Assembly (NCBI RefSeq): GCF_006711645.1
Contig: NZ_CP041247.1
Span: 4,216,001 to 4,280,000, forward strand
Length of the DNA stretch: 64,000 bases
Direction: 5' to 3'
DNA from: Klebsiella electrica
Lineage (GTDB): Bacteria; Pseudomonadota; Gammaproteobacteria; Enterobacterales; Enterobacteriaceae
In this document: in pieces, positions 37,537 to 49,711 of the stretch
Position numbering within the stretch: the stretch's first letter is position 1
Layout: every line of letters begins with the position of its first letter
The notes under the pieces: generated by a model
What the model saw: only the letters and a program-made list of their open reading frames with translations
Told to the model about the DNA's origin: nothing
Databases searched by the model: none
Made by a program: the position numbers and the translations under genes

Positions 37537-38759
37537 CAACCTCCAAAGTCATCCAGCATGATGTTGTCATCCTCAACGCCAAGATCTTTTAGCATCTTGA
37601 TCACTGCGGCATTCATCACCGGTGGCCCACACATATAAAACTCGCACTCCTCCGGCGCCGGGTGATCGCGCAGGTAGTTTTCATACAGCACATGGTGAAT
37701 AAAGCCGGTGTGGCCGTTCCAGTTATCTTCCGGCAGCGGGTCGGAAAGCGCCACGTGGAAGGTAAAGTTCGGATTTTCACCTGCCAGCTGCTCAAACTCA
37801 TCGCCATAGAACATTTCACGCAGCGAACGCGCACCGTACCAGAAGCTGATTTTGCGCTTGCTGTGCAGCCGTTTCAGCTGATCGAAAATATGCGAACGCA
37901 TAGGCGCCATCCCGGCACCGCCGCCGATAAAGACCATCTCGGCGTCAGTCTCTTTCGCGAAGAACTCGCCAAACGGCCCGGAAATCGTCACCTTATCGCC
38001 AGCTTTCAGCGACCAGATATACGAAGACATGATCCCCGGCGGCGCATCCGGCACTTTCGGCGGCGGCGTCGCGATACGCACATTGAGCATAATGATGCCC
38101 TTCTCATCCGGATAGTTCGCCATCGAATAGGCGCGCAGCGTCGGCTCTTTAACCTCGGAAACATAGCGGAAAAGGTTAAATTTATCCCAGTCCGCGCGAT
38201 ACTCGTCCGGCACGTCGAAGTCAGCATACGCCACCTTGTGCGACGGACACTCGATCTGGATATATCCCCCGGCGCGGAACGGCACCACTTCGCCGTCCGG
38301 CACGCGCAGCTTCAGCTCTTTGATAAACGTCGCTTTGTTATCATTGGAGATAACGTCACACTGCCATTTTTTAACGCCAAAAATCTCTTCCGGCAGCGCG
38401 ATCTTCATGTTTTGCTTCACCGCGACCTGACAGGCGAGACGGCAGCCCTCTTTCGCCTCGCGCCTGGTGATATGGGAAAGTTCGGTTGGCAGAATATCAC
38501 CGCCCCCCTCCTTCACCGTCACCCGGCACTGGCCGCAGGAACCGCCGCCGCCGCAGGCAGAAGAGATAAAAATTCCGTTGCTGGCCAGCGTATTCAGCAG
38601 CTTATCGCCCGCCGGGGTGCGGATCTGTTTATCCGCTTCGTTATTGATTTCAATCACCACATCGCCGGCGTTGACCAGCTTCGAACGCGCCACCAGGATC
38701 AATCCTGACAGCACCAGCACGATCAGCGTAAACATCACCACGCCAAGAATAATTTCCAT
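37536..38759 (-). CDS. nqrF: Na+-NQR subunit F (NADH dehydrogenase, FAD and 2Fe-2S)
   Basis: 407-residue electron-entry subunit of the Na+-translocating NADH:quinone oxidoreductase. One N-terminal membrane helix, a ferredoxin-like domain with [14 protein letters not shown] and the fourth cysteine in RLACQV, an FAD domain (RAYSMANYP), and an NADH domain ([15 protein letters not shown], ending MLDDFGG). It passes electrons from NADH through FAD and the cluster into the membrane part. Confidence 0.96.
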   Translation of the reverse strand: MEIILGVVMFTLIVLVLSGLILVARSKLVNAGDVVIEINNEADKQIRTPAGDKLLNTLASNGIFISSACGGGGSCGQCRVTVKEGGGDILPTELSHITRREAKEGCRLACQVAVKQNMKIALPEEIFGVKKWQCDVISNDNKATFIKELKLRVPDGEVVPFRAGGYIQIECPSHKVAYADFDVPDEYRADWDKFNLFRYVSEVKEPTLRAYSMANYPDEKGIIMLNVRIATPPPKVPDAPPGIMSSYIWSLKAGDKVTISGPFGEFFAKETDAEMVFIGGGAGMAPMRSHIFDQLKRLHSKRKISFWYGARSLREMFYGDEFEQLAGENPNFTFHVALSDPLPEDNWNGHTGFIHHVLYENYLRDHPAPEECEFYMCGPPVMNAAVIKMLKDLGVEDDNIMLDDFGG

Positions 38760-38770
38760 ATTTTCCGCCC

Positions 38771-39370
38771 TTATAGCTGCACACCGGAGAATGACATAAA
38801 GCCCAGCGCCATCAGACCCGTGGTAATAAAGGTGATCCCTAACCCGCGCAGACCGGCAGGCACGTTGGCATATTTCATTCTTTCCCGGATGCCCGCCAGG
38901 GCGACAATCGCCAGCGTCCAGCCGATACCGGAACCGAAGCCATAGACAATGGATTCCGGGAAGTTGTAGTCACGCTGCACCATGAAGGAGACGCCGCCAA
39001 AAATGGCGCAGTGCACGGCAATCAGCGGCAGGAAGATCCCCAGCGCGTGGTATAACGCCGGGAAATACTTATCAAGGATCATCTCGAGGATCTGCACCAG
39101 CGCAGCAATCACGCCGATAAAAGTAATAAAGTTGAGGAAACTTAAATCAACGCCCTCCGCCAGCGCCCCGTCGCGCAGCACCAGGTTATAGATCAGGTTA
39201 TTGATCGGTACCGCCAGCCCAAGCACAATGGTGACCGTCAGGCCGAGGCCAAAGGCGGTAGAGACCTTTTTTGACACCGCCAGGAAGGTACACATCCCGA
39301 GGAAGAAGGCCAGCGCCATGTTTTCTACGAATACGGCGCGGACAAACAGGCTAAGATAGTGAGCCGTCAT
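38771..39370 (-). CDS. nqrE: Na+-NQR subunit E
   Basis: 199-residue polytopic membrane subunit with six predicted helices and the conserved cysteine regions ([28 protein letters not shown]) that help hold the intramembrane iron centre together with NqrD. Belongs to the RnfA/NqrE family. It is 3 bases downstream of nqrD and 11 bases before nqrF. Confidence 0.95.
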   Translation of the reverse strand: MTAHYLSLFVRAVFVENMALAFFLGMCTFLAVSKKVSTAFGLGLTVTIVLGLAVPINNLIYNLVLRDGALAEGVDLSFLNFITFIGVIAALVQILEMILDKYFPALYHALGIFLPLIAVHCAIFGGVSFMVQRDYNFPESIVYGFGSGIGWTLAIVALAGIRERMKYANVPAGLRGLGITFITTGLMALGFMSFSGVQL

Positions 39371-39373
39371 CGT

Positions 39374-40012
39374 TTACTCCTTTTCCTGCTGTTCCGGCTT
39401 CCAGCTGCGCAGCGCCCAGATCAGCAAACCGATGATGAAGAAGGCGCTCGGCGCCAGCAGGAACAGGCCGTTCGGCTGATACCAGCCGCCGTTCTGCACC
39501 GTCTCCAGCACGGTCATGCCAAACAGCTTGCCGCTGCCGATAAGTTCGCGCAGGAAGCCGACAACCATCAGAATGGCGCCATAGCCCAGTCCGTTGCCGA
39601 TACCGTCCATAAAGCTGGCCAGCGGCGGCGACTTCATGGCGTACGCTTCCGCCCGCCCCATCACGATGCAGTTGGTGATGATAAGCCCGACAAAGACCGA
39701 CAGCTGCCGGGAGGTCTCATAGGCAAAAGCACGCAGCAGTTGGTCGACGACAATCACTAGCGAGGCCACGATCGTCATCTGTACGATCATACGCACGCTG
39801 TTGGGGATGTGATGACGGATCATCGAGATAAACATGCTGGAGAAGGCGGTCACCAGCGTTACCGCAATGGTCATCACCAGCGCGGTTTCCAGTTTAGTGG
39901 TCACTGCCAGCGCCGAACAGACGCCCAGTACCTGCAGCGTAATGGGGTTATTGGCCAGCAGCGGCCCCACCAGCACGCGCTTCATCTCTTTCGTATCGCC
40001 TGCTTCAGCCAT
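39374..40012 (-). CDS. nqrD: Na+-NQR subunit D
   Basis: 212-residue membrane subunit of the RnfE/NqrD family with six predicted helices; the cysteines in [20 protein letters not shown] and [17 protein letters not shown] match those that ligate iron together with NqrE. Its start overlaps the end of nqrC by 8 bases. Confidence 0.95.
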   Translation of the reverse strand: MAEAGDTKEMKRVLVGPLLANNPITLQVLGVCSALAVTTKLETALVMTIAVTLVTAFSSMFISMIRHHIPNSVRMIVQMTIVASLVIVVDQLLRAFAYETSRQLSVFVGLIITNCIVMGRAEAYAMKSPPLASFMDGIGNGLGYGAILMVVGFLRELIGSGKLFGMTVLETVQNGGWYQPNGLFLLAPSAFFIIGLLIWALRSWKPEQQEKE

Positions 40013-40799
40013 TATTCAGTTCCCCCTCACGCACTCTTTTCAGAAACGGGCCGAAGCCCAGTTCGCCCATCCAGAAATCAAAGCTATGCTGTACGCCATT
40101 CGCGGTCAGCGTCGCCCCGGACAGGCCGTCAACGGCGTGGATATCCCCCGGGTGCGCCCCGCCCTTCACCACCCTCAGCGCCGGGTGGCCGCTATCATCC
40201 AGCACCTGCTTGCCGATAAACTGCTGACGCCAGTTGGGATTTTCCACCTCGCCGCCCAACCCCGGCGTTTCGCCATGATCGTAATACGTCAGCCCTTTAA
40301 TCGTACGACCATCGGTGCCCAGCGCCACGAAGGCGTACATCATCGACCACAGACCGTTGCCGTAAATCGGCAGGATCACTTCCTGAATTCGCCGCTGCTC
40401 ATCGCGCACGAGGTAAATTTCGACGATATTGCTCCGACGTTTGATACCCGCCGGATCCTGGCTGGCGTCCAGCGTAATGCTCTGCTCAGGATCTTTCAGC
40501 GCCTGCGCCTGATTGAACTTGCCTGGGTCCTTGTCCAGCAGCTCGCCGCTGGCTAAATTCACCAGCCGCGGAGAGATGCGGGCGGCAAAAACGGCCTCCA
40601 CCTCGTCAGCGCTCATCCTCGGCGTCATCAGCCCGGACACGGCGAGGATATTGCGTTGTTTGTCCAGCTCGCGCTGCTCCTGCTGGCGCGACTTCAGACC
40701 CACGGCGGAGCCGGCGACCACGATGGAGCAGACCAGGCAAAGCACCAGCACCACCAGCAGCGTTTTGCCGGTGCTATCGTTACTTTTCTTCTCAGCCAC
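40005..40799 (-). CDS. nqrC: Na+-NQR subunit C (covalent FMN)
   Basis: 264-residue subunit with one N-terminal membrane helix and a periplasmic FMN domain. The flavinylation motif DGLSGATLT, whose last threonine takes FMN by ApbE, is present near the C-terminus. The start is GTG at 40799, overlapping nqrB by 8 bases. The needed ApbE flavin transferase is not encoded in this window. Confidence 0.95.
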   Translation of the reverse strand: MAEKKSNDSTGKTLLVVLVLCLVCSIVVAGSAVGLKSRQQEQRELDKQRNILAVSGLMTPRMSADEVEAVFAARISPRLVNLASGELLDKDPGKFNQAQALKDPEQSITLDASQDPAGIKRRSNIVEIYLVRDEQRRIQEVILPIYGNGLWSMMYAFVALGTDGRTIKGLTYYDHGETPGLGGEVENPNWRQQFIGKQVLDDSGHPALRVVKGGAHPGDIHAVDGLSGATLTANGVQHSFDFWMGELGFGPFLKRVREGELNNG

Positions 40800-42030
40800 G
40801 CGACTTCCTCCGTTTAATATTGGCCTGCACCACCAGATAATCGAACAGCGGTGCGAAGAGGTTGGCGAAGAGGATCGCCAGCATCATCCCTTCCGGATAG
40901 GCCGGGTTAACCACCCGAATCAGCACGCACATCACGCCGATCAGCAGGCCATAGCCCCATTTCCCTTTATCCGTAAACGACGCCGACACCGGATCGGTCG
41001 CCATAAACATCATGCCGAAGGCGAAACCGCCGAGCACCAGATGCCAGTACCACGGCATGGCGAACAGCGGGTTAGTGGCGGAACCTATCAGATTGAACAG
41101 CGTCGCCGTGGCAATCATGCCGATCATCACCCCGGCGACAATGCGCCAGGAGGCAATACGCCCAAAGAGAATAATCGCGCCGCCAATCAGGATCATCAGC
41201 GTCGAAACCTCGCCGATGGAGCCCGGGATATTGCCGAGGAACGCCTCCATCCAGCCGATCGGCTGGCCGCTGGCGACATTGACCAGCGTTTCACCGCCGC
41301 CGCTCGCCCACTGAGAAAGCGGCGTGGCGCCGGAGAAACCGTCCGCCGCCGTCCACACCAGATCGCCGGAGATTTGCGCCGGCCAGGCAAAGAACAGGAA
41401 TGCGCGCCCGGCCAGCGCCGGGTTAAGGAAGTTACGCCCGGTACCGCCGAAGATTTCTTTGCCAATCACCACGCCAAAGCTGATGCCCAGCGCCGCCTGC
41501 CACAACGGCAGCGTCGGCGGCACAATCAGTGCGAACAGAATGGAGGTAACAAAGAAGCCTTCGTTGATTTCGTGCCTACGCACGATGGCGAACAGCACTT
41601 CCCAGAAGCCGCCGACGATAAACACGGTGAGATAAATGGGCAGGAAGAACACGGCGCCCAGCCCCATCATACTCAGCCAGCCCGCATTCGGGCCAAAGTC
41701 CACCCCCAACTGCTGCGCCACGCTATAGTGCCAGTGGCTGGCGATCACCTGCTGCAGTTGCTCCGCGCCGTAGAGTTTGTGCAGCGCCGGGATGGTTTGC
41801 AGACCGACGTTATACATGCCCCAGAACATCGCCGGGAACACCGCCAGCCACACCAGGATCATCATACGCTTGAGGTCGATGGCATCGCGGACGTGAGAAG
41901 CCCCTTTCGTCACCTGACCCGGCGTGTAGAAAATGGTCGCCGCCGCCTCATACAACGGGTAGTACTTTTCCAGTTTGCCGCCGTGGGTGAAATGCGGCTC
42001 AATTTTTTCCAGCAGATTTTTCAAACCCAT
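40792..42030 (-). CDS. nqrB: Na+-NQR subunit B (covalent FMN, quinone site)
   Basis: 412-residue integral membrane subunit carrying covalent FMN on the threonine of [11 protein letters not shown], with riboflavin and quinone nearby and part of the sodium path. About ten predicted helices; G-rich segments such as [20 protein letters not shown] are family-typical. ATG 42030 follows GAAGGAT well and is preferred over GTG 42033. Starts 3 bases after nqrA. Confidence 0.95.
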   Translation of the reverse strand: MGLKNLLEKIEPHFTHGGKLEKYYPLYEAAATIFYTPGQVTKGASHVRDAIDLKRMMILVWLAVFPAMFWGMYNVGLQTIPALHKLYGAEQLQQVIASHWHYSVAQQLGVDFGPNAGWLSMMGLGAVFFLPIYLTVFIVGGFWEVLFAIVRRHEINEGFFVTSILFALIVPPTLPLWQAALGISFGVVIGKEIFGGTGRNFLNPALAGRAFLFFAWPAQISGDLVWTAADGFSGATPLSQWASGGGETLVNVASGQPIGWMEAFLGNIPGSIGEVSTLMILIGGAIILFGRIASWRIVAGVMIGMIATATLFNLIGSATNPLFAMPWYWHLVLGGFAFGMMFMATDPVSASFTDKGKWGYGLLIGVMCVLIRVVNPAYPEGMMLAILFANLFAPLFDYLVVQANIKRRKSRG

Positions 42031-42033
42031 CAC

Positions 42034-43377
42034 TTATCCTTCCTGCTCAATGCGGGTTAAGACGTCACGCAGCAGCGGGCCGTATTCATATTTTGCCGGG
42101 CAGACGTAGGTGCAGAGCGCTAAATCCTCTTCATCCAGCTCCAGGCAGCCCAGCGCCTGCGCGCTGTCGCTGTCTCCCACCAGCAAGTCTCGCAGCAGAT
42201 GCGTCGGCAGAATATCCAGCGGCATCACGCGTTCGTAGTTGCCGATAGGCACCATCGCCCGCTCGCCGCCGTGGGTATCCGTTGAGAAATTGAACAGTTT
42301 GTGTTTGAGAAAATGTCCGAGCGTGGTGCGGGTAATCGAAAACTTGTCTTTCCCCGGCATCGCCCAGCCAAACAGCTCCTTCTCGCGCCCTTCCTTCACC
42401 ACGCTCACCTGCAGGTGATAGCGGCCAAGGAACGCATACGGCCCCTGGGCGTGGATGCCGCTCAGCACCGAGCCGGAAATCACCCGGCTTTCACCGTCCA
42501 GCAGCTCACCGGCCAGCAGTTCATCAAGACTGGCGCCGCAGCAGGTCTCGATCAGCCGCGGCTCTTTAACCTGCGGGCCCCCGAGCGCAATCACCCGTTC
42601 GCTGTAAAGTTCCCCGTCGAGAAACAGCCGGCCAATGGCGATAACATCTTGATAGTTAAGATGCCAGACCTGTTTGTTCAGGCTGACGGGCTCAAGGAAA
42701 TGGATATGGGTGCCTGCCAGCCCGGCCGGATACGGCCCGGCAAACTGGTTAAATGTCACCTTCCCTGACGGATGGCCGCCAAGCTTGCCGCCGCTGGCCT
42801 GACAGACATGCACTTTGCCATCCGTCAGGCTGGTGAGCACGGTGAGCCCCGCGTCAAAGGCCTCACGTCGGGCCAGAATAATCGGTTGCGGATCTGCCGC
42901 CAGCGGGTTGGTATCGATAGCGGTCACGAAAATCGCCGCCGGTACGCTGCCCGGTGCCGGTGTTTTACTGAACGGACGGGTGCGAAATGCCGTCCATTGG
43001 CCGGACATCAGCAACTGCTGCTGCACGGTTTCCCGCGATAATCCCGCCAGGTCGCCTGGCGCATAGCGGGAAAAAGAGACCGCCTCATCGCCGTCGACAT
43101 CGATAACAATGGATTGCAGAACCCGACGTTCGCCGCGATGGATGGCACCAATCACCCCAGCCGCAGGTGCGGTAAAGCAAACGCCGGGGTTCTTTTTGTC
43201 TTCGAACAGAGTTTGTCCTTTTTGTACCCGCTCACCTTCGCGAACCATCATGGAAGGGCGCATACCGACGTACTCTTCGCCCAACAGCGCGACGCGTTTA
43301 ACCGCAACTTTCGAAGTAATCTGCTGTGATGGCATGCCAGCTATGGGCAAATTAAGCCCTTTTGTGATTTTAATCAT
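42034..43377 (-). CDS. nqrA: Na+-NQR subunit A
   Basis: 447-residue soluble subunit, first gene of nqrABCDEF-nqrM. It begins [16 protein letters not shown] and contains the Rnf/Nqr barrel-sandwich and SLBB-type regions and the C-terminal cysteine pair in [19 protein letters not shown]. It takes part in quinone binding. It is divergent from yafK over a 413-base control region. Confidence 0.95.
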   Translation of the reverse strand: MIKITKGLNLPIAGMPSQQITSKVAVKRVALLGEEYVGMRPSMMVREGERVQKGQTLFEDKKNPGVCFTAPAAGVIGAIHRGERRVLQSIVIDVDGDEAVSFSRYAPGDLAGLSRETVQQQLLMSGQWTAFRTRPFSKTPAPGSVPAAIFVTAIDTNPLAADPQPIILARREAFDAGLTVLTSLTDGKVHVCQASGGKLGGHPSGKVTFNQFAGPYPAGLAGTHIHFLEPVSLNKQVWHLNYQDVIAIGRLFLDGELYSERVIALGGPQVKEPRLIETCCGASLDELLAGELLDGESRVISGSVLSGIHAQGPYAFLGRYHLQVSVVKEGREKELFGWAMPGKDKFSITRTTLGHFLKHKLFNFSTDTHGGERAMVPIGNYERVMPLDILPTHLLRDLLVGDSDSAQALGCLELDEEDLALCTYVCPAKYEYGPLLRDVLTRIEQEG

Positions 43378-43790
43378 ATTGTTAGCAGGTATCCGTAATC
43401 TAAACCCCCGCCATCAGAGCGAGGCCAGCAACATGGATGGGAAACCAGAGAAAAAAGGAAAATCGCGGTCCTGGTGACGCGCAAGACGGGAGAGAAGCAT
43501 CCTTTCTTACCCTGATCGTTAATCAACGTAAGTGTAACATTTTGTGAGCGAAGGCTGTAGATAAACCACGACTAACAAGCTGTAAAATGAGACCTGTTGC
43601 GCAAAGTTCTGACTGCGCTTTGCGGCCAGATTCGCTATAAAGGACAACTAAATTGTAAACGCGGCGCGGCGGCGCTTGCGAAAAACTGCCGTGATGCTAA
43701 TGTGAGCGCTCTAAATCCAGAAAAGTCTGATTTCGGGTATCTCTTGCCGTCCTGGCAATGTGGTTTTTGATTTATCAAGGAATAAGCAGT
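43378..43790. promoter_or_regulatory. nqrA-yafK divergent intergenic region
   Basis: No gene is supported in these 413 bases. The yafK start is preceded by AAGGAAT (43778-43784). AT-rich stretches near 43520-43600 are where an nqr promoter would lie, but no hexamer pair stands out on reading. GC-rich CGCGGCGCGGCGGCGC near 43660 is the only striking composition. Confidence 0.3.
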
Positions 43791-44531
43791 ATGCGCAAAA
43801 TCGCATTATTTATTGCGATGCTTCTGTTGCCGTGCGTTTCATTTGCTGGGTTACTCAGCAATGGCGGCTCGATGACGCCGGTTAGCAAAGAATATAAGCA
43901 ACAATTAATGGGTTCCCCGGTTTACATTGAGATCTTCAAAGAAGAGCGCACGCTCGATCTCTACGTCAAAATGGGCGAAACCTACCAGCTACTCGACAGC
44001 TACCGGATCTGTAACTATTCCGGCGGTCTGGGGCCGAAGCAGCGTCAGGGCGACTTCAAAAGCCCGGAAGGGTTCTATTCCGTGGCGCGCAGTCAGCTCA
44101 AGCCTGACAGCCGTTTCTATAAAGCCATTAATATCGGCTTCCCGAACGCCTACGATCGCGCCCACGGCTATGAGGGTAAGTACCTGATGATTCACGGTGC
44201 CTGCGTCTCCATCGGCTGCTACGCGATGACCGATACCGGCATTGATGAGATTTTCCAGTTTGTAACCGGCGCGTTAGTGTTCGGCCAGTCCAGCGTGCAG
44301 GTCAGCATTTATCCTTTCCGCATGACCAACGCCAATATGGAGCGCCACAAATACTCCTACTATGCGGATTTCTGGAAACAGCTGAAGCCAGGCTACGACT
44401 ATTTCCAGCAAACCCACAAGCCACCGGTTATCTCAGTGGCCGATGGCCGCTATATCGTCAGCAAACCGCTTAGCCATGAAGTTATCCAGCCACAGCTGGC
44501 GTCAAACTACACGGTCCCCGAGGCAAAATAA
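43791..44531 (+). CDS. yafK: YafK/DpaA, YkuD-family peptidoglycan hydrolase
   Basis: 246-residue exported protein with signal peptide ([20 protein letters not shown]) and an L,D-transpeptidase-like YkuD domain. Catalytic motif [14 protein letters not shown] holds H135 and C143. The E. coli homologue (DpaA) detaches Braun's lipoprotein from peptidoglycan rather than linking it. The frame runs 11 codons further upstream, but ATG 43791 follows a good ribosome site and matches the E. coli length. Its 3' end overlaps convergent yafJ by 30 bases. Confidence 0.93.
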   Translation: MRKIALFIAMLLLPCVSFAGLLSNGGSMTPVSKEYKQQLMGSPVYIEIFKEERTLDLYVKMGETYQLLDSYRICNYSGGLGPKQRQGDFKSPEGFYSVARSQLKPDSRFYKAINIGFPNAYDRAHGYEGKYLMIHGACVSIGCYAMTDTGIDEIFQFVTGALVFGQSSVQVSIYPFRMTNANMERHKYSYYADFWKQLKPGYDYFQQTHKPPVISVADGRYIVSKPLSHEVIQPQLASNYTVPEAK

Positions 44532-45269
44532 CGCCCACTCGCCTGGCATGATTTTATGCCAGGTCTCGTTGCTGGTCAGCGGCTGAGTGGCGATAACGGT
44601 GACCACATCGTTGGGTGTGGTCTCCCGTTGAAAATCGATTTCTACGTCCTGATCCAGTAGCGTTGCCACGCCAAACGGCGCCCGCCGCGTTATCCAGTGC
44701 AGATTGGTCGAGCAAAACGCCATCACGTAACGTCCGTCCGACAACAGCATATTGAAGACGCCTTTTTCCCGCAGCGAACCCGCCAGGGTAGCGATAAAGC
44801 GGAACACCTCAACCATATCATCTGGACTCCCGCAATAGCGCTCGGTCAGGCAGTGCAGCAGCCAACAGAAAGCTTTTTCGCTGTCGGTTTCGCCGATCGG
44901 CTGGAGATTGCCCGTATCCAGGGACTCATAGTCCTCTAGCTGGCCGTTATGCGCATAGGTCCAGTTGCGTCCCCACAGCTCGCGGGTAAAGGGGTGGGTG
45001 TTTTCCAGCGCAACGATACCGCGGTTAGCCTGGCGAATATGGGCGATGACCGAGCACGATTTGATGGGATAGTCCTGGACCAGTTTCGCAATCGGCGACT
45101 GGAAGCTGGGCTGCGGATCCTTAAATGTGCGGCAGCCTTTACCTTCATAAAAGGTAATACCCCAGCCATCTTTATGCGGGCCGGTGCCTCCACCGCGCTG
45201 GACCAACCCGGTAAAGCTAAAACAAATATCGGTTGGCACATTCGCGCTCATCCCGAGCAATTCGCACAT
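44502..45269 (-). CDS. yafJ: YafJ, class II glutamine amidotransferase-like
   Basis: 255-residue Ntn-hydrolase with N-terminal catalytic cysteine (MCELLGMS, Cys2 after Met removal), [18 protein letters not shown], and the [18 protein letters not shown] glutamine-site block. No synthase domain is attached, so the acceptor is unknown. Converges on yafK with a 30-base overlap of 3' ends; upstream lies a REP element and then gmhA. Confidence 0.9.
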   Translation of the reverse strand: MCELLGMSANVPTDICFSFTGLVQRGGGTGPHKDGWGITFYEGKGCRTFKDPQPSFQSPIAKLVQDYPIKSCSVIAHIRQANRGIVALENTHPFTRELWGRNWTYAHNGQLEDYESLDTGNLQPIGETDSEKAFCWLLHCLTERYCGSPDDMVEVFRFIATLAGSLREKGVFNMLLSDGRYVMAFCSTNLHWITRRAPFGVATLLDQDVEIDFQRETTPNDVVTVIATQPLTSNETWHKIMPGEWALFCLGDRVV

Positions 45270-45297
45270 ACATCACCTCTTCGCACTTTCAGGCAGT

Positions 45298-45324
45298 GCC
45301 GGGTGGGCTCGCAGCTTACCCGGC
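45298..45324. repeat. REP-type palindrome between yafJ and gmhA
   Basis: GCCGGGTGGGCTCGCAGC followed by TTACCCGGC is an imperfect palindrome of the REP class; the following GGCCTACAA matches the flank of the 79-bp units elsewhere in the window. Confidence 0.7.
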
Positions 45325-45377
45325 CTACAACTCAGCCCGCTGGTCGGGCACGCACCGTGCCACCCGACACCATGTCA

Positions 45378-45959
45378 TCAGGCCTTAACCATCTCTTTTT
45401 CGATCAGCATAATCAGAATATGAATCACTTTAATGTGAATTTCCTGAATACGATCGGCATAACCAAAATGCGGTACGCGAATCTCAACATCGGCGGAACC
45501 CGCCATTTTACCGCCGTCTTTACCGGTCAGGGTGATGACCTTCATCCCCTGCGCGCGGGCAGCCTCAATCGCCTTAATCACGTTGCCGGAGTTGCCGGAA
45601 GTGGAGATCCCCAGCAGCACATCGCCGGCGCGACCCACGGACTCGACGTAGCGGGAGAAGACGTACTCATAGCCAAAATCGTTACTGACGCAGGACAGGT
45701 GGCTAACGTCAGAAATCGCAATCGCCGGGTAGCCAGGGCGATTCTCACGATAGCGCCCGGTCAGTTCTTCAGCAAAGTGCATCGCATCGCAGTGGGAACC
45801 ACCGTTACCGCAGGAGAGGACTTTACCACCGGCCTTAAAGCTATCAGCCAGCAGCACCGCGGCACGCTGAATCGCGTGAATATTGGCTTCGTCCTGCAGA
45901 AAGTTAGCCAGCGTTTCCGCCGCTTCGTTCAGTTCGTTACGAATAAGATCCTGGTACAT
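45378..45959 (-). CDS. gmhA: Sedoheptulose 7-phosphate isomerase
   Basis: 193-residue SIS-fold enzyme making D-glycero-manno-heptose 7-phosphate, the first step toward the ADP-heptose of LPS inner core. Visible motifs are [38 protein letters not shown], and the zinc and active-site histidines in [19 protein letters not shown]. Also known as lpcA. Divergent from fadE. Confidence 0.95.
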
Positions 45960-46156
45960 GAGGATAATCCTTCAGTATGGTTGGAATAACCCTGGCAGTG
46001 TACCGGATAGGCGCCGAAGCGAGAAGCAGCAGCCGACGTAATCCGCCGGGGTTTTGATTTTACGTGCCGCATTTACATACAACAATGTGAGCAAGGTTGT
46101 AATTATTTTGTAAACACATTGCTAAAGACAATAACATCCACTACAACCATATCATC

Positions 46157-46175
46157 ACAAGTGGTCAGACCTCCT
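46157..46175 (+). promoter_or_regulatory. FadR operator upstream of fadE
   Basis: AAGTGGTCAGACCTCCT (46159-46175) matches the FadR pattern AANTGGTCNGACCNNTT at the core TGGTCNGACC and lies 22 bases before the fadE start, as expected for repression by FadR without fatty acids. Confidence 0.85.
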
Positions 46176-46197
46176 ACAAGACAGGGAGCATTTCTCT

Positions 46198-48642
46198 ATG
46201 ATGATTTTGAGTATTGTTGCAACCGTTGTTTTACTCGGCGCACTCTTCTATCACCGAATTAGTCTCCTGCTGAGCAGTGTGATTTTGCTCGTCTGGACCG
46301 CAGCGCTCAGCGTTGCCGGGCTGTGGAATATCTGGCTGCTGCTGCCGCTGGCGATTATTCTGCTGCCGTTCAACTTTGCGCCGATGCGCAAGTCCATTTT
46401 CTCGGCACCGGCCTTCCGCGCCTTCCGTAAGGTGATGCCGCCGATGTCGCGTACCGAAAAAGAGGCCATCGACGCGGGCACGACCTGGTGGGAAGGCGAC
46501 CTGTTTCGCGGGACGCCGGACTGGCAGAAACTGCACAACTATCCGCAGCCGCGCCTGACTGCCGAAGAACAGGCGTTTATCGACGGCCCGGTAGAAGAAG
46601 CCTGCCGCATGGCGAACGATTTTGAAATTACCCATGAAATGGCCGATCTGCCGCCAGCGCTGTGGGCCTTTCTGAAAGAGCATCGTTTCTTTGCGATGAT
46701 CATTAAGAAAGAGTACGGCGGCCTGGAATTCTCCGCTTACGCCCAGTCACGGGTGCTGCAAAAGCTCTCCGGCGTTTCCGGGATCCTGGCGATTACCGTC
46801 GGCGTGCCGAACTCCTTAGGCCCGGGCGAACTGTTGCAGCATTACGGTACTGAAGAGCAGAAAAACCACTATCTGCCGCGCCTGGCGCGGGGTCAGGAAA
46901 TACCGTGTTTTGCGCTGACCAGCCCGGAAGCAGGCTCCGACGCCGGCGCTATCCCGGATAGCGGCGTCGTCTGCATGGGCGAATGGCAAGGCGAGCAGGT
47001 ACTGGGCATGCGCCTGACCTGGAACAAACGTTATATCACTCTCGCGCCTATCGCGACCGTATTGGGTCTGGCCTTTAAACTCTCCGATCCTGACCGTCTG
47101 CTGGGGGGAGAAGAGGAGCTGGGTATCACCTGTGCGCTGATCCCAACCTCGACTCCTGGCGTTGAAATTGGCCGCCGCCACTTCCCACTGAACGTGCCGT
47201 TCCAGAATGGTCCGACCCAGGGTAAAGATATCTTTGTCCCTATCGACTACATCATCGGCGGCCCAACGATGGCCGGTCAGGGCTGGCGGATGCTGGTGGA
47301 ATGCCTGTCCGTGGGACGCGGCATCACCCTGCCGTCTAACGCCACCGGCGGACTGAAATCCGTGGCGATGGCGACCGGCGCCTATGCCCATATTCGTCGC
47401 CAGTTCAAAATCTCCATCGGTAAAATGGAAGGCATCGAAGAGCCTCTGGCGCGTATTGCCGGTAACGCATACGTGATGGATGCCGCCGCCTCGCTGATTA
47501 CCTACGGCATTATGCTGGGAGAGAAGCCGGCGGTGCTGTCGGCCATCGTCAAGTACCACTGCACCCATCGCGGCCAGCGCTCAATTATTGACGCCATGGA
47601 TATCACCGGCGGGAAAGGCATCATGCTGGGCGCAGGTAACTTCCTCGCCCGTGCCTACCAGGGCGCGCCCATTGCCATCACCGTGGAAGGAGCTAATATC
47701 CTGACCCGTAGCATGATGATCTTCGGTCAAGGGGCGATTCGCTGTCATCCGTATGTACTGGATGAAATGGCTGCCGCGCAAAATAACGATGTTAACGCTT
47801 TCGACAAACTGCTGTTTAAGCACATCGGTCACGTCGGCAGTAACAAAGTCCGCAGTTTCTGGCTGGGCCTGACCCGCGGGCTGACAAGCAGCACGCCGAC
47901 CCAAGACGCGACCCGCCGTTACTACCAGCATATGAACCGCCTGAGCGCGAACCTGGCGCTGCTTTCCGACGTCTCCATGGCGGTGCTGGGCGGTAGCCTG
48001 AAGCGTCGCGAGCGTATCTCGGCGCGTCTCGGCGATGTCCTGAGCCAGCTCTATCTCGCCTCTGCGGTGCTGAAACGCTATGACGATGAAGGGCGCAATG
48101 AAGCCGACCTCCCGCTGGTCCATTGGGGCGTTCAGGATGCGTTATATCAGGCAGAACAGGCCATCGACGACCTGCTGAAAAACTTCCCGAACCGCTTTGT
48201 CGCAGGCGTCCTGAGCGTTGCCATCTTCCCGACCGGCCGTCACTACGACGCGCCGTCCGATAAGCTGGATCATAAAGTGGCGAAAATCCTGCAGGTCCCT
48301 AGCGCGACGCGTTCACGTATCGGCCGCGGTCAGTACCTGACCCCGAGTGAACATAACCCGGTCGGTTTGCTGGAAGAGGCGCTGATCGAGGTCATGGCCG
48401 CCGATCCGATTCATCAGCGTATCTGCAAAGAGCTGGGCAAAAACCTGCCGTTTACCCGTCTGGATGAACTGGCCCGTAACGCGCTGGCGAAAGGTTTAAT
48501 CAATCAGGATGAAGCCGATATTCTGACCCGTGCGGAAACCAGCCGTCTGCGCAGCATTAACGTTGATGATTTCGCAGCCGATGAGCTGGCGACGAAGCCG
48601 GTAAAGCTACCGGAGAAAGTCCGCAAGATTGAAGCGGCCTGA
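46198..48642 (+). CDS. fadE: Acyl-CoA dehydrogenase FadE
   Basis: 814-residue flavoprotein for the first step of fatty acid beta-oxidation. Two N-terminal membrane helices (about 3-60) precede the acyl-CoA dehydrogenase body, with flavin and substrate motifs [18 protein letters not shown] and [20 protein letters not shown], then an extended FadE-type C-terminal domain. Length and sequence match E. coli FadE. A FadR site precedes it and a terminator follows. Confidence 0.97.
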   Translation: MMILSIVATVVLLGALFYHRISLLLSSVILLVWTAALSVAGLWNIWLLLPLAIILLPFNFAPMRKSIFSAPAFRAFRKVMPPMSRTEKEAIDAGTTWWEGDLFRGTPDWQKLHNYPQPRLTAEEQAFIDGPVEEACRMANDFEITHEMADLPPALWAFLKEHRFFAMIIKKEYGGLEFSAYAQSRVLQKLSGVSGILAITVGVPNSLGPGELLQHYGTEEQKNHYLPRLARGQEIPCFALTSPEAGSDAGAIPDSGVVCMGEWQGEQVLGMRLTWNKRYITLAPIATVLGLAFKLSDPDRLLGGEEELGITCALIPTSTPGVEIGRRHFPLNVPFQNGPTQGKDIFVPIDYIIGGPTMAGQGWRMLVECLSVGRGITLPSNATGGLKSVAMATGAYAHIRRQFKISIGKMEGIEEPLARIAGNAYVMDAAASLITYGIMLGEKPAVLSAIVKYHCTHRGQRSIIDAMDITGGKGIMLGAGNFLARAYQGAPIAITVEGANILTRSMMIFGQGAIRCHPYVLDEMAAAQNNDVNAFDKLLFKHIGHVGSNKVRSFWLGLTRGLTSSTPTQDATRRYYQHMNRLSANLALLSDVSMAVLGGSLKRRERISARLGDVLSQLYLASAVLKRYDDEGRNEADLPLVHWGVQDALYQAEQAIDDLLKNFPNRFVAGVLSVAIFPTGRHYDAPSDKLDHKVAKILQVPSATRSRIGRGQYLTPSEHNPVGLLEEALIEVMAADPIHQRICKELGKNLPFTRLDELARNALAKGLINQDEADILTRAETSRLRSINVDDFAADELATKPVKLPEKVRKIEAA

Positions 48643-48669
48643 ATAATAAATTAATCACATCACGCTCGG

Positions 48670-48698
48670 GGCGGGGCTTTCCTCCGCCTCTTTTTTTT
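48670..48698 (+). terminator. Terminator of fadE
   Basis: Stem GGCGG / CCGCC (48670-48674 and 48684-48688) followed by C and T bases with eight consecutive Ts, 27 bases after the fadE stop. The short stem is compensated by the long U tract. Confidence 0.75.
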
Positions 48699-48918
48699 AC
48701 CCTGCTTTGCCCTCCGGTTACGCAAAAAATCATTTCCCGCACTCGCGCGACAGGCGGCCAATCGGCCAGCGCCACGCGCAGCAGATTCCCGCGCAATAAT
48801 AAAAATACCTACGTAGATCACGTTTCCCTCCTGCAACTCGGTTCAGCCTGCTGAACAAGGCGTATTTTCCGCTTTCCAGAGTCGATAGGCTTTATACCAA
48901 CAAGAAACGGGGGCCGTT

Positions 48919-49707
48919 ATGGGCGGTAAGGGATGTAATTCATTAATCCGGGCAGAAAAAATTCTGACCCATATTGCTTATGTCGGGGCGGCCAGTTTTA
49001 TGGAGCTGCTAAAAGAATTCCAGTACCCGAAAAGTAGCCTACTGAATTTATTAAATGCCATGGTCGACTGCGGATTTTTAATAAAAAGTGAGCGTAATCA
49101 ATACTCGCTCGGCATAAAAAATTACGAACTTGGGTGCCAGTCGCTGCACAGGAAAAACATATTCGAGGTAACCAAGCGCCCGATGCAGGAGCTTTCATTG
49201 AAAAGCGGACTGGTCTGCCATTTAGGGGCTATGGAGAGTTACTCCGCCATTTACCTGGATAAAGTCGAGAGCCCGGATTCCGTACCGACGAAAAAAAGCT
49301 GGATCGGTAAAAAGCTAGAATTACATATTACCGCGCTTGGTAAGGCGCTGCTGGCCTGGAAGCCGCGAGAAGAGATGGATTATTTTCTCGATGCTTTAAT
49401 TCTGAAAAAGCACACTAACAATACCTTCACTGATAAAAAGTTATTTCGTGAAGAGCTACAGAAAACGCGTCTCAGAGGATGGGCGATAGATAATGAAGAA
49501 TCGACCAACGGGGCCGTATGCCTGAGCATGCCGGTTTTCGATATGTATCATCGCGTGAATTATGCCATTTCATTATCGGGTGACCCAATCGTTTATTCGG
49601 GAAAGAAGATCGATGGCTATCTCGAATTGCTCAGGCAATGCGCCGATCAGATCTCGCATGGTCTGGGTTATAGAAACGAAAATGAATATTTAAGAAAAGG
49701 AAATTGA
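48919..49707 (+). CDS. IclR-family regulator of the sugar-acid operon
   Basis: 262-residue IclR protein: N-terminal winged helix (about 8-70, [20 protein letters not shown]), then the effector domain ([50 protein letters not shown]). It is first in a four-gene plus-strand set, 4 bases before the aldolase, like E. coli yjhI before yjhHGF. It probably senses a sugar acid or its keto product and controls its own operon. Confidence 0.87.
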   Translation: MGGKGCNSLIRAEKILTHIAYVGAASFMELLKEFQYPKSSLLNLLNAMVDCGFLIKSERNQYSLGIKNYELGCQSLHRKNIFEVTKRPMQELSLKSGLVCHLGAMESYSAIYLDKVESPDSVPTKKSWIGKKLELHITALGKALLAWKPREEMDYFLDALILKKHTNNTFTDKKLFREELQKTRLRGWAIDNEESTNGAVCLSMPVFDMYHRVNYAISLSGDPIVYSGKKIDGYLELLRQCADQISHGLGYRNENEYLRKGN

Positions 49708-49711
49708 TCTA

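Noticed and set aside
40513..42060. 515-codon plus-strand frame over nqrB/nqrC
   Set aside because: Antisense to conserved nqr genes, with His/Arg/Gln-rich low-complexity translation; a codon-bias shadow.
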